DNA of 64,000 nt from Ktedonobacterales bacterium (GCA_036557285.1 DATBHW010000081.1:1-64000), one strand, 5' to 3'; shown: positions 1 to 8,207, counted from the first letter of the stretch. Made by a program: numbers and translations. Notes: generated from the letters alone by a model not told the origin.

Positions 1-131
1 CAACTTGATACAAGTGGTTCTTATGAGGGTTTCGCTCATAGGAATGAGTATACTACAGACGAGCCTATCTGTCAAGCGAGAGGAGGGGGCGCTTCCTCCC
101 ACGTCGAAAGCGCGTGGGTATCCGCGCCCAA
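1..131 (+). mobile_element. Probable IS200/IS605-family right end
   Basis: The stretch has the layout of an IS605-family right end. A GGAGGGGGCGCTTCCTCCC block (82-100) overlaps a subterminal hairpin made by CCCACG (98-103) and CGTGGG (113-118), and the sequence continues as TATCCGCGCCC. No transposase is visible because the element body would lie before the window. The open frame that runs in from base 1 to 141 shows no recognisable TnpB zinc-finger signature. The element sits next to a gene remnant, which fits an insertion or deletion event. The call rests on remembered end structure only and could be another palindromic intergenic repeat. Confidence 0.35.
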
Positions 132-211
132 AAACTCATGAAATAATGCCTGCAATGGGACTTGCAATTTATGCAAAAGGAGGGTATTTCTATGGGTGCG
201 AAACGCACTAA

Positions 212-460
212 CTGGACAAGGCTGCCGATACGCATGTGCTAATAGCAAGCAAGGGGCTAGGGCTGATTGGGGCCAAGGTGTCTGCGGACCAGGCGCACGT
301 AGTCTTTGAGCGCATCGTGCCCGCCGAGTGGGCGTACCCCTTACATGTGAATCTGATTCGGCATGGGCGGCGGGTCTGCCACGCGCAGCGCCCAGACTGC
401 GCGCATTGCCCGCTGCGGCTGGAGTGCGCCTATTATGCAGGCTTGCAAACAGAAATATAA
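212..460 (+). pseudogene. nth: Endonuclease III (Nth) C-terminal remnant
   Basis: The frame opens after a stop at 209-211 and reads straight into the Nth core motif ADTHV, then GLGLIGAKVSADQAH and YPLHVNLIRHGR. It ends with a complete [4Fe-4S] ligand set of spacing C-x6-C-x2-C-x5-C (RVCHAQRPDCAHCPLRLEC). The helix-hairpin-helix and catalytic lysine region that should come before ADTHV is absent in all three upstream frames. The catalytic aspartate of ADTHV itself remains. About 80 codons of a normal ~215 survive, so this is a 5'-truncated fragment. A GTG at 236 could start translation but would give an inactive peptide. The neighbouring IS-like end is the likely cause of the truncation. Confidence 0.75.
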
Positions 461-476
461 AATATAGAGGGATGCC

Positions 477-1535
477 ATGATTGATCTGCGAAGCGATACT
501 GTAACTCTGCCCACGCCCGCGATGCGCGAGGCGATGTACCGCGCGGAGGTGGGCGATGATGTCTTTGGCGACGACCCAACCGTCAAAAAGCTGGAGGAAC
601 TGGCCGCCGCGCGTATGGGGAAAGAGGCAGCTCTGTTTGTACCCAGCGGCACGATGGGCAATACGGCTGCGGTGATTACGCACTGCCAGCGCGGCGATGA
701 GGTGATTTTGGGGGATCGCGCGCATATCTTGCTCTATGAAGGCGGAGGCGCGGCGACGTTTGGCGGATTGCCCCTGCGGGTATTGCCGAATCTGGAGAAT
801 GGTTCGCTGGACCCGGAGCAGGTCGAGCGAACGCTCCAGCCAGCCGACTGGCCCTGGCCGGGTACGGGGCTGCTGTGCCTCGAAAATACGCACAACGATT
901 GCGGCGGGCGCGTGGTGACGATGGAGCAGATGCGCCGATTGAGCGAGATTGCGCATCAGCGCGGCACGCCGGTCCATCTCGATGGGGCGCGCATCTTCAA
1001 CGCCGCGCTGGCGCTGGACGTGCAGGCCAGCGAGATTGCCGCCTATGTTGATTCGGTGATGTTCTGTCTCTCCAAGGGACTGAGCGCGCCGGTTGGCTCG
1101 CTGCTGACCGGAACAGGTGAGTTTATTGCGCGCGCCCGCCGGACGCGCAGAATGCTGGGCGGCGGGATGCGCCAGTCGGGTGTGCTGGCCGCAGCCGGAA
1201 TTGTGGCGCTGGAGCAGATGGTGGACCGTATGGCCGAAGATCACGCCAACGCGCGCCGATTGGCCGATGGGCTGGCCGAGATTCGCGGGCTAAACGTTGA
1301 TCCGGCGGTAGAGACGAATATGGTCTTTTTCAACCTGCGCCGCGCCGATGGCACGCCGCTTGACCAGCAGCCCTTTATGCGGGCGGCACGCGAGGCGGGC
1401 GTGCTGGTGATTGATATGGGGCCGGGCCGCATTCGCACCGTGGCGCATTATGGTATCACGGCTGAGCATATTGATACGGCGCTGGTGGCTTTCAATAAGA
1501 TTTGCCGGGAACAACCGGCGCTGATTGGGCGCTAG
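477..1535 (+). CDS. ltaE: Low-specificity L-threonine aldolase
   Basis: This PLP enzyme cleaves L-threonine or L-allo-threonine to glycine and acetaldehyde in the cytoplasm. The 352-residue length is normal for the family. The N-terminus MIDLRSDTVTLPT is the family hallmark. The PLP-stacking histidine region lies near residue 83 (DRAHI), the HLDGAR motif (cofactor aspartate) at 167-172, and the Schiff-base lysine is K200 in CLSKGLSAPVGS. The start ATG lies 16 nt after the nth remnant. The gene converges with tag, and only 5 nt separate the two stop codons. Confidence 0.93.
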   Translation: MIDLRSDTVTLPTPAMREAMYRAEVGDDVFGDDPTVKKLEELAAARMGKEAALFVPSGTMGNTAAVITHCQRGDEVILGDRAHILLYEGGGAATFGGLPLRVLPNLENGSLDPEQVERTLQPADWPWPGTGLLCLENTHNDCGGRVVTMEQMRRLSEIAHQRGTPVHLDGARIFNAALALDVQASEIAAYVDSVMFCLSKGLSAPVGSLLTGTGEFIARARRTRRMLGGGMRQSGVLAAAGIVALEQMVDRMAEDHANARRLADGLAEIRGLNVDPAVETNMVFFNLRRADGTPLDQQPFMRAAREAGVLVIDMGPGRIRTVAHYGITAEHIDTALVAFNKICREQPALIGR

Positions 1536-1540
1536 AGCGT

Positions 1541-2167
1541 CTAAAGCTCTGGTTTGCCTTTGTCCTGGTCCACCAGCGAATAGCGAAAGCAATCGCTGGT
1601 GTGATCGTTGACCATCCCCGTTGCCTGCATGAAGGCGTAGCAAATGGTCGAGCCGACGAAGGCAAACCCACGTTTTTTCAAGGCTTTGCTCATGGCAGCG
1701 GATTCTGGTGTCTGCGCCGGAACGTCTGCTAATGTGCGCCAGGTGTTTGTTCGGGGCTGGCCGCCGACAAACTGCCAGATATAGCTGGCAAAACTGCCGT
1801 ACTCGGCGCAAATGGCAAGGAAGGCTCTGGCGTTCTGAATGGCTGCCGCAATCTTCAGGCGATTGCGGATGATGTTCTCATTGGCGAGCAGTTGCGCGAC
1901 TTTGCGCTGGTCATAGGCGGCGATGCGGGCAGCATCAAATTGATCGAAGGCCACGCGGTAGCTCGCGCGTTTTTTCAAAACGGTTTCCCAACTCAAGCCT
2001 GCCTGGACCCCTTCCAGGATAAGGAACTCGAAGAGCTTCCGGTCATCATGGACCGGCACGCCCCACTCTTCGTCGTGATACTGCATCATCAGCGGGCTTT
2101 TTGCCCAGGCGCAGCGGGTGAGCGCAGCAGAAGGATGCGTTGTTACTTGATCTGGCTGTGATTCCAT
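1541..2167 (-). CDS. tag: DNA-3-methyladenine glycosylase I
   Basis: Base-excision repair enzyme that removes 3-methyladenine from alkylated DNA. It shows the Tag signatures RCAW, YHDEEWGVPVHDD and EGVQAGLSW, and the zinc-snap ligands: Cys in RCAW, His in YHDEEW, and His and Cys in NDHTSDC. The ATG at 2167 is preferred because AGGAG sits 5-6 nt upstream on the minus strand. An in-frame ATG at 2200 would add 11 residues but has no ribosome site. The C-terminus after the zinc Cys is short (FRYSLVDQDKGKPEL). Convergent with ltaE. Confidence 0.93.
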   Translation of the reverse strand: MESQPDQVTTHPSAALTRCAWAKSPLMMQYHDEEWGVPVHDDRKLFEFLILEGVQAGLSWETVLKKRASYRVAFDQFDAARIAAYDQRKVAQLLANENIIRNRLKIAAAIQNARAFLAICAEYGSFASYIWQFVGGQPRTNTWRTLADVPAQTPESAAMSKALKKRGFAFVGSTICYAFMQATGMVNDHTSDCFRYSLVDQDKGKPEL

Positions 2168-2252
2168 ATCGCTCCTCTCGGTTTCAATGGACCTGCTCAT
2201 AGAACGAACGAGGGCAATCGGAACGTTGTATGTTCTTTCTTATCTATTGCTC

Positions 2253-2282
2253 TTGACCGTTTTATCTTTGCTATGCTACAAT
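2253..2282 (+). promoter_or_regulatory. Promoter of the DtxR-family gene
   Basis: -35 TTGACC (2253-2258), an 18-nt spacer and -10 TACAAT (2277-2282). The -10 is part of the extended box TATGCTACAAT (2272-2282). Transcription should start near 2289, directly before the two palindromes at 2293-2332. Confidence 0.75.
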
Positions 2283-2292
2283 CCTGGCAGAC

Positions 2293-2332
2293 ATTAGCAT
2301 GCCCTAATATCCTAGTAAGCAACTAGGATATT
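2293..2332 (+). promoter_or_regulatory. Two overlapping palindromes, likely DtxR/MntR-type operator
   Basis: A perfect 10-bp inverted repeat, AATATCCTAG (2306-2315) and CTAGGATATT (2323-2332), is separated by 7 nt. It overlaps a second palindrome, ATTAG (2293-2297) with CTAAT (2304-2308). Both lie just downstream of the predicted start site, where a bound repressor would block elongation or initiation. The CTAA/TTAG content recalls DtxR/IdeR boxes. Autoregulation by the protein encoded at 2384 is the simplest reading; this is inference. Confidence 0.65.
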
Positions 2333-2383
2333 GGCGCACCCCCGACTCTGTTATTCATCCAACGATGCTGAGGAAAAAGCTCT

Positions 2384-3079
2384 ATGGTGTCTCAACACAC
2401 GGGAGCCGCGACGGCCAAGGTCGAGGAATATCTGGAGACGATTTATAACATGGCGATGGAGGGTGAGGTGGTAATTGGCGCGCGGCTGGCTGAAAAGTTT
2501 CAGGTTGCGCCGCCGTCTGTGACGGAGATGCTCAAGCGGCTGGTGCGCGATGGCTATGTGGAGATGGACAGCCGCCGCCTGGTGACGCTTACCAGCCAGG
2601 GTCAGGAGCTTGCCGAGGGGGTGCTGCGCCGCCACCGGCTGACGGAGCGTTTTCTGGTTGATATGCTGGGTATGGGCTGGCATGAGGTGCATGAGGAAGC
2701 CTGCCGTCTGGAACACTTCATCTCCGGCGCGATGGAGCAGCGGGTGGTTGCCACGTTAGGCAATCCGACGACGTGTCCACATGGGAATCCTATCCCTGGG
2801 GCAGTGCCGGATGCCAAAGGCTATCTCGCTGCCCAAAACGCTTTCCGGCTCACCCAGGCCGATACCGGGGAACTGGTGCGTATTCTGTGCATCTCGGAGG
2901 TGGTGGAGGATGAGCAGGAGTTGATCTCCTATCTCAATGAGAAGGGACTGAAACCCGATCAAACTATTCGCCTGGACGGCTACAGCGAGGCCGAGGCATC
3001 GGTCTTGCTGAACGTGGCCGACCACGAGGTACACATTCCTGAACGAGTTGCCAATAAAATCTGGGTGGTGATGGCCTGA
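2384..3079 (+). CDS. DtxR/MntR-family metal-dependent transcriptional repressor
   Basis: Metal-responsive repressor of iron or manganese uptake genes. Residues 10-75 form the winged helix (YLETIYNMAMEGEVVIGARL, then VAPPSVTEMLKRLVRDGYV). Residues ~75-145 form the dimerisation and metal-binding domain (HRLTERFLVDMLG, HEVHEEACRLEH). CPHGNPIPG is typical of the family, and a FeoA/SH3-like domain fills the last ~75 residues (GELVRILCISE ... VADHEVHIPERVANKIWVV). The 231-residue length is usual for the three-domain form. Its own promoter and operator-like palindromes lie upstream. The ZIP transporter gene begins 81 nt downstream, suggesting a metal-homeostasis pair. Whether it senses Fe or Mn cannot be told from sequence. 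Confidence 0.92.
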   Translation: MVSQHTGAATAKVEEYLETIYNMAMEGEVVIGARLAEKFQVAPPSVTEMLKRLVRDGYVEMDSRRLVTLTSQGQELAEGVLRRHRLTERFLVDMLGMGWHEVHEEACRLEHFISGAMEQRVVATLGNPTTCPHGNPIPGAVPDAKGYLAAQNAFRLTQADTGELVRILCISEVVEDEQELISYLNEKGLKPDQTIRLDGYSEAEASVLLNVADHEVHIPERVANKIWVVMA

Positions 3080-3160
3080 GCCGTTGCGCCCATCCCCGAT
3101 GAAAGAAAAAAATTGTAGATCATCCGGGAAGCCTCATTACCGGAAAGGATAGTAATACGA

Positions 3161-3964
3161 ATGTCCAATGGGATGATTCTCCTCTTAGGCGCGTTTGCCG
3201 GTTTCACCATTTACTTAGGACTTCCCTTTGCGCGACTATCAAATCCCCCGCGCACGCTGCAAGCCTTCCTGAACGCGCTGGCAACGGGTATCCTGATCTT
3301 TTTGCTCTACGATGTGGTCGCAGAGGCTAGTGAGCCGATTGACGATGCGCTGAAGAGCGCGGGAGAGGCGGGAGGTTCGATGGGGCCGCTGCTGGGCGAT
3401 GTGGCTCTGCTGGCGGTGGGGCTGGGTGTGGGGCTGCTGGGGCTGGTGTATTTCAATAAGTTTGTGATCGCGCGCGCGAAGCCGCAGGTGACGGGCACAG
3501 AAATCACCGAAGTGAATCCGCGCACGCTGGCCCTGATGATTGCCGCCGGGATTGGCCTGCATAACTTTTCTGAGGGTCTGGCGATTGGGCAATCGGCGGC
3601 GATTGGCGCGTTGCAGCTTGCCTGGGTGCTGATTATCGGGTTCGGGCTGCATAATATGACTGAAGGCTTTGGCATCGCTGGCCCGGTGAGCGGTTCGCGC
3701 GTTTCCTGGGGCTTCATTGGCCTGGCGGGCCTGATTGGCGGCGGTCCGACGTTCCTGGGAACAGCCCTGGGTATTTCGGTGCATTCTCCCCAAATCTTTA
3801 TCCTCTTCCTGGCGCTGGCGGCAGGCGCTATCATCTATGTGGTGGCTGAACTGCTGGCCGTGGCGCGCCGCTTCAAGGCGCAGGAAGTGATTATGTGGGG
3901 CTTACTGGCCGGGTTCCTGCTGGCCTATTGCACTGATTTGATTGTGTCGTTCGCCGGTTCGTGA
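3161..3964 (+). CDS. ZIP-family divalent metal transporter
   Basis: Integral membrane permease of 267 residues with about eight hydrophobic segments. The two ZIP signature helices are present: GIGLHNFSEGLAIG (about residues 128-141) and GFGLHNMTEGFGIAG (about 164-178). Each holds the HNxxEG metal-binding motif of ZIP carriers, which import Zn2+, Mn2+ or Fe2+. A GGAAAGGA ribosome site precedes ATG 3161. It lies directly downstream of the DtxR-type repressor, so it is a likely regulon member. The family contains both zinc and broad-range carriers, and the substrate is not predictable. Confidence 0.88.
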   Translation: MSNGMILLLGAFAGFTIYLGLPFARLSNPPRTLQAFLNALATGILIFLLYDVVAEASEPIDDALKSAGEAGGSMGPLLGDVALLAVGLGVGLLGLVYFNKFVIARAKPQVTGTEITEVNPRTLALMIAAGIGLHNFSEGLAIGQSAAIGALQLAWVLIIGFGLHNMTEGFGIAGPVSGSRVSWGFIGLAGLIGGGPTFLGTALGISVHSPQIFILFLALAAGAIIYVVAELLAVARRFKAQEVIMWGLLAGFLLAYCTDLIVSFAGS

Positions 3965-3981
3965 GATGAGCGCGATTTCCC

Positions 3982-5316
3982 ATGCTGCCTGTTATCCAGG
4001 GTTTTGACGAGCGGGATCGCCCCGATCCCGCTATCTTTTCTGCCTGCGTGCGCTGTGGCCTCTGTCTGCCGCACTGCCCCACGTATCTGGAGACGCTGCG
4101 CGAGACTTCTTCGCCGCGTGGGCGCATTCATTTGATTCAGGCCGTCTCTGAGGGGCGCTTGAGTGTGACCAGCCCTGGCTTTGTGGGCCAGATGTATCAA
4201 TGCCTTGATTGCCGGGCGTGCGAAGATGTTTGCCCATCCGGCGTGCAGTATGGTCGGCTGGTGGAGGCGGCGCGCACGCAGATTGAGCGCGCCAGACCGC
4301 GCCCGCTCTCGCAGCGCGTGCTGCGGCGGTTTGTCTTCGGCGTCTTATTTGATGATATGCGCCTCTTTCGCGCGGCCAGCCGTCTGCTCTGGCTCTATCA
4401 GTGGAGCGGCGCGCAATGGCTGGCGCGTCGGCTGGGCATTTTGCGCGCGCTGGGGCTGCGAGAAGCTGAAACGCTTTTGCCGACGCTGCCAGCGCGCTTT
4501 TTGCGGCCAGGCGGCCAGGTCTTTGCGCCGACCTGGGGCGAACAGGGTCGGCCCTATAAGCGGGTCGCCCTGTTTGCGGGGTGTATCATGAGTACCGCCT
4601 TCGCGGAGACGGATCGCGCGACGGCGCGGGTGCTGGCGGCCAATGGCTGCGAGACGCATATTCCGGCGGGCCAGGGCTGCTGCGGCGCGCTGACTATCCA
4701 TGCGGGCGAGATTGATCGCGCCCGCGTGCTTGCCCGCCGCACGATAGAGGCGTTCGAGCGCCTGGAGGCGAAGGTACCCTTTGATGCAATTATCGTCAAT
4801 GCGGCAGGCTGTGGCGCGGCGCTCAAAGAGTATGGGCATCTGCTGCGTGAGGACCGGCAATTTGCTGGACGCGCCGCAGCCTTCAGCGCGAAGGTGAAAG
4901 ACATCACCGAGTTTCTGGGCGATCTGGAGCAGCGCGGCGCGCTGAACCCGAATATGCGCCCGCTGAAGCTGACCGTTACCTATCAGGAGGCGTGCCATCT
5001 GGCGCATGCTCAGCGCGTCAGCGAACAGCCCCGACGCCTGCTGCACGCTATTCCGGGTTTGTGTCTGGTGGAGATGGATGAAGCGGCGCTGTGTTGTGGC
5101 AGCGCGGGTATCTACAATATCACCGAGCCGGGGATGTCGCGCCGCCTGCTCGCGCGCAAGATGCAGCACGCGCTGGCGACTCAAGCAGAGATGATTGTCT
5201 CCACGAATCCCGGCTGTATGCTGCAACTTCAGGCGGGCGTGCGCGCCGCTGGCGCGCCTGTGCGCGTGGCGCATCTGGTTGATCTGTTGGATGCCGCCTA
5301 CAAGACAGAGCGATGA
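3982..5316 (+). CDS. Glycolate/lactate oxidase-type iron-sulfur subunit (GlcF-like)
   Basis: Electron-transfer subunit of 444 residues. Two ferredoxin-type clusters lie at the N-terminus, CVRCGLCLPHCP (about residues 14-25) and CLDCRACEDVCP (about 74-85), each C-x2-C-x2-C-x3-CP. Two cysteine-rich CCG domains follow, with GCCGALTIHAG and ALCCGSAGIYNI. This is the GlcF/LutA/HdrD-like arrangement that passes electrons from a flavin 2-hydroxyacid dehydrogenase to the quinone pool. No glcD/glcE flavin subunit is encoded nearby, so the partner is elsewhere. ATG 3982 lies 17 nt after the ZIP stop and has only a weak ribosome site, so co-transcription with the ZIP gene is possible. Confidence 0.88.
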   Translation: MLPVIQGFDERDRPDPAIFSACVRCGLCLPHCPTYLETLRETSSPRGRIHLIQAVSEGRLSVTSPGFVGQMYQCLDCRACEDVCPSGVQYGRLVEAARTQIERARPRPLSQRVLRRFVFGVLFDDMRLFRAASRLLWLYQWSGAQWLARRLGILRALGLREAETLLPTLPARFLRPGGQVFAPTWGEQGRPYKRVALFAGCIMSTAFAETDRATARVLAANGCETHIPAGQGCCGALTIHAGEIDRARVLARRTIEAFERLEAKVPFDAIIVNAAGCGAALKEYGHLLREDRQFAGRAAAFSAKVKDITEFLGDLEQRGALNPNMRPLKLTVTYQEACHLAHAQRVSEQPRRLLHAIPGLCLVEMDEAALCCGSAGIYNITEPGMSRRLLARKMQHALATQAEMIVSTNPGCMLQLQAGVRAAGAPVRVAHLVDLLDAAYKTER

Positions 5317-5335
5317 AGCAGGCTGCCCGATGGGT

Positions 5336-5554
5336 CTATGCTTTGGGGCGCTTGAAAACGAGTTGGGACCAGACAGGCGTGCTGCTGATGGTGCTGACCA
5401 GTTCCCATCCTTGATCCCCCAGGTGATTCGCGTAGGCATAGGCGAGCCATCGTTGGCCCCATACTTCCTGGCCGTTTACTGAAAATACTTGCTGGCCCTT
5501 ATCCGAGCGTATTTCGCCCGCCACGGTTACGAACAAATATTCCCACTTCTGCAT
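5336..5554 (-). CDS. DUF4177-like small protein
   Basis: 72-residue protein starting MQKWEYLFVTV and containing NHLGDQGWELVS. This matches the DUF4177 pattern of a WEY start and a GWELV strand. No function is known for the family. A GGAAAGAAG ribosome site precedes the ATG. It converges with the GlcF-like gene and sits just downstream of the pseudokinase gene in the same orientation, with 28 nt between them, so the two may share a transcript. Confidence 0.75.
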   Translation of the reverse strand: MQKWEYLFVTVAGEIRSDKGQQVFSVNGQEVWGQRWLAYAYANHLGDQGWELVSTISSTPVWSQLVFKRPKA

Positions 5555-5582
5555 GGCTCGCTTCTTTCCAGTACTCTTCTGG

Positions 5583-6944
5583 TTAATACTCGAAAATCAT
5601 CTGGAGCAGGCCAAGCTTGATGGTATCGTGACGGCGCAGCAACTGGCGCTCGTAGGGGGTGAGTTCCAGTTCGCCCAGCGCGGTTTTGTTGACGCTGCCT
5701 AAATCTTCGATGTAAAAGAGGCCACGCTCGTACCAGATACGGGCGTGCAGACGGCTAATGCTGCGTTTCGTATCGTAGGGGGCCAGGTCAATATCTGGCC
5801 TTTGCTGGCGGTTTGGGTCGGCGCGGCCCAGGATGGCGGGGAAGCGCGCGATGGGGACGACTTTTTTGCGCTCGCTCTTGCCCAACAGGAGCCGCGCCCG
5901 GCCAGGGATATGCAGGGTATCTCCTTCGTGCTGATCTACGTGGTCGAGGGTGATGTCTGCGTCAGGATCAACCGCTGGTGTGGCCTGCGCGGCGGCTGAT
6001 TGCGCGCTGGCTGTTCCACTTTTGAGCGATTCGAGCGGGGCAGTGCGGAAGGAGTACAACTGGGGAGCCAGCCTGCTAGAGCCGGGCGCGCGTTTTGGCA
6101 GGCGCTCTTGCAAGGCTTCGATGGTAGCCCCAAAGGTCGGCATGTCGGGAAAGCGCAGCGAGGGATGCTTGGAGAGCGCCTGCTCGATGAGGGTCTGAAG
6201 CTCAGGCGGCGTTTCGCCGCGCAGAGGCCGCAGATTGGGGACGGGCTGGCTCAATTGAAGGACGCGCGTGTCAGCCGCCGAGCGTCCTACAAAAGGCGCT
6301 CGCCCGGCGATCATCTCGAATAAGACCAGGCCCAGCGTATAGACATCGGTTGCCGGACTCATGTCGCCATTCTGAAGCTGCTCCGGGGCAGCGTAGCGCG
6401 GGTCGGTCTGAAGCAAGGGGGTTTCGGCGCGCTCTTGCTCATCATAGCCCAGCGCCTGGAGGAAACCGCGCAGGCCAATATCCGCCGCCAGCGCGGTGTC
6501 GTAGCGCCCGGCGGTTTCGATATGGATGCGTTCGGGGCGCAGGTCCAGCCCGACAACCTTTCGGCTGTGAAGGGCGTTGATGCCTTGCGTAAGCTGCTGG
6601 GTGATTTCCAGGGCGCGAGCCAGTGGCAGCGCCTCTTGATTGAGGAGTTCGCGGAGCGGGCGGCCTCGCAGGTCGGTGACGAGAAAATATTCCCCTTGAT
6701 CGAAGCCAGCCTCTTGCAGATGCAGCAGGTGTGGATGGAGCAAGGTGGTCAACGTCCTGGCCGAGCGCAGTGCCTGCTGCGCGTGGGTGTGATCGGCTCT
6801 GGCTGGAGGGCGGGCGAGCAGAAGCGCCACCGGATCGTTTGTTGCTGTGTAGGTGGCACTGAAGAGAGCGGCAGCCGCGCCGGGGATCAAAGCTGGTCCC
6901 AGGTGGTAGAGGCCATTTACGATGCGAGGGGGCTGCTGCGCCAA
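5583..6944 (-). CDS. Degenerate Ser/Thr kinase (pseudokinase) with C-terminal FHA domain
   Basis: 453 residues: a kinase-like fold (~10-285), a low-complexity linker (~290-350), then an FHA domain (~355-450) with LGRADPN, SISRLHARIW and LGSVNKT. The kinase half keeps D134, the APE motif (AAPEQ, 186-188) and the DVYTLGLVLFEMIAGRAPF helix. The ATP-lysine site VAIK reads VALL (L42), with no lysine nearby. HRDLKPEN reads GLDLRPER, so the catalytic-loop Lys and Asn are both Arg. DFG is DIG and the glycine loop is not recognisable. Catalysis is therefore unlikely. The FHA half looks intact and should bind phosphothreonine. The start is TTG, with GGGTGAAGAG upstream. Confidence 0.85.
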   Translation of the reverse strand: MAQQPPRIVNGLYHLGPALIPGAAAALFSATYTATNDPVALLLARPPARADHTHAQQALRSARTLTTLLHPHLLHLQEAGFDQGEYFLVTDLRGRPLRELLNQEALPLARALEITQQLTQGINALHSRKVVGLDLRPERIHIETAGRYDTALAADIGLRGFLQALGYDEQERAETPLLQTDPRYAAPEQLQNGDMSPATDVYTLGLVLFEMIAGRAPFVGRSAADTRVLQLSQPVPNLRPLRGETPPELQTLIEQALSKHPSLRFPDMPTFGATIEALQERLPKRAPGSSRLAPQLYSFRTAPLESLKSGTASAQSAAAQATPAVDPDADITLDHVDQHEGDTLHIPGRARLLLGKSERKKVVPIARFPAILGRADPNRQQRPDIDLAPYDTKRSISRLHARIWYERGLFYIEDLGSVNKTALGELELTPYERQLLRRHDTIKLGLLQMIFEY

Positions 6945-7088
6945 GACTCTTCACCCGCTTTCCTGGTGGAAAATCCTGTCCTCTTCAGGATTCCCTGCGC
7001 CCTGTATTCTAAATTGCCTTTCTCTGAATGTCCAGCGCGGCAGGAAATCTTATGTACCTGGCTTGATAAGAAAGAAGGTCAGGGTGAG

Positions 7089-7877
7089 CTAGCTCCTTTC
7101 GTGAAGCAGAGCCATGAGGCGCGACATCGTTTCGCCCGCGTTGGCGCGCAGCACGATGTCGGCGCGCTGGTCGAGCGGCGTGGGTTCGCGGTTGATGATC
7201 ACCAGCGGCGCTCCACGCTCCACTGCCAGCATTGGCAGGCGCGATGCCGGGCTGACACGCAGGGATGAGCCGATGACCAGAAAGAGATCACACGTTTTTG
7301 CCAGGGCGATGGCTCGATCCAGTTCGGCGCGCGGCACCGGCTGGCCGAAGAGGATGGTGGCGGCTTTCAGATAGCCGCCACAGCGTTCGCACTGCGGGTC
7401 TTCATCTCCGGCCTCGACGCGCTGCTGAAGTAGACTGATTGACGAGCGCGTGCCGCAGCGCGTGCAGGCTGCCATGCGCGACGTGCCATGTAATTCGATG
7501 ACGCGCTCTGGCGAGTTTCCGGCGTCCTGGTGCAGCCCGTCAAAGTTCTGGGTGATGATGCCGCTGAGCTTATTCAGACGCTCTAGTTCGGCCAGCGCGT
7601 AATGCGTCGGGTTCGGTTTGGCTCCAACAACCTGCCCACCCAGCACGCGGCGTAGTTCCCAATAGCGTTTGCGCGCCTCTGGTTTGCTGATGAAATCCTG
7701 ATACGTGCCAGGGGGATAGCGCCGCCAGATGCCATCCGGGCTGCGGAAGTCGGGGATGCCCGATTCGGTGCTGGCTCCCGCGCCGGTGAGTACGACAATC
7801 TGGCTGGATATTTCCAGAAACTCAAGAAGGTCTTCAATCGCTTCTTGTGGGCCAGAAGAGAGCGATTCAGATGCCAT
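7089..7877 (-). CDS. cobB: NAD-dependent protein deacylase, Sir2 family
   Basis: Sirtuin of 262 residues that removes acyl groups from lysines using NAD+. Present are the Rossmann motif TGAGASTESGIPDFRS (31-46), ITQNFDGLHQDAG (108-120), the catalytic base H130 in IELHGT, and the zinc ribbon C138/C141 and C163/C166. IGSSLRVSPASRLP is the usual late NAD-contact loop. An AGGGGCG ribosome site precedes ATG 7877. It lies in the same direction as the pseudokinase gene but is separated by 144 nt. Confidence 0.93.
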   Translation of the reverse strand: MASESLSSGPQEAIEDLLEFLEISSQIVVLTGAGASTESGIPDFRSPDGIWRRYPPGTYQDFISKPEARKRYWELRRVLGGQVVGAKPNPTHYALAELERLNKLSGIITQNFDGLHQDAGNSPERVIELHGTSRMAACTRCGTRSSISLLQQRVEAGDEDPQCERCGGYLKAATILFGQPVPRAELDRAIALAKTCDLFLVIGSSLRVSPASRLPMLAVERGAPLVIINREPTPLDQRADIVLRANAGETMSRLMALLHERS

Positions 7878-8018
7878 GAGGCGCCCCTATCTCTCACGCC
7901 TATTTCTCAAAAGAAGCCCTCCAGATGGCTGCCAGGTAGTTCAGATGGCTGGCGGCCTCCCTGAAGGGCTAGATCATACCATGCGTACTGTTGGTGGGCG
8001 TGCTGGCAGGCTAGCGCG

Positions 8019-8207
8019 CTAGGAAAGCTGGTAGTGGGTCTTGTGGTAATAGACCATGCCCTGGTTAGCTACCTTGACGGGCAGCAGTTCCTTGAGCATG
8101 ATGAATTCGCCGCATTTCGCGCACTGCCGCGCGGTGAGGTGGTTCATTTCCTCGCGGTTTGCCAGCGAGGCGCGCGCTGTCTTGGAAAGTTCGCCCCTTC
8201 TCGCCAT
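8019..8207 (-). CDS. Small CxxC...HxxH putative zinc-binding protein
   Basis: 62 residues with a basic N-terminus (MARRGELSKTARASLANR), then CAKCGEF and, after about 22 residues, YYHKTHYQ. The C-x2-C ... H-x2-H spacing suggests a single zinc site. AAGGAG is placed 9 nt before the ATG, and a good promoter lies at 8309-8337. No family is recognised. A role in RNA or protein binding would be a guess. The ribosome site and promoter make it a real gene. Confidence 0.7.
   Translation of the reverse strand: MARRGELSKTARASLANREEMNHLTARQCAKCGEFIMLKELLPVKVANQGMVYYHKTHYQLS

Noticed and set aside
192-242. Short frame starting ATGGGTGCGAAACGC with AGGAGGG upstream
   Set aside because: Only 16 codons and ends inside the nth remnant; possibly leftover sequence, not supported as a gene.
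72-1244. 390-codon open frame on the minus strand opposite ltaE
   Set aside because: Antisense shadow of a strongly supported gene; Arg/His/Ala-rich composition, no domain, no ribosome site.
4345-5439. 364-codon minus-strand frame opposite the GlcF-like gene
   Set aside because: Overlaps the complete GlcF-like gene in antisense; no motif.
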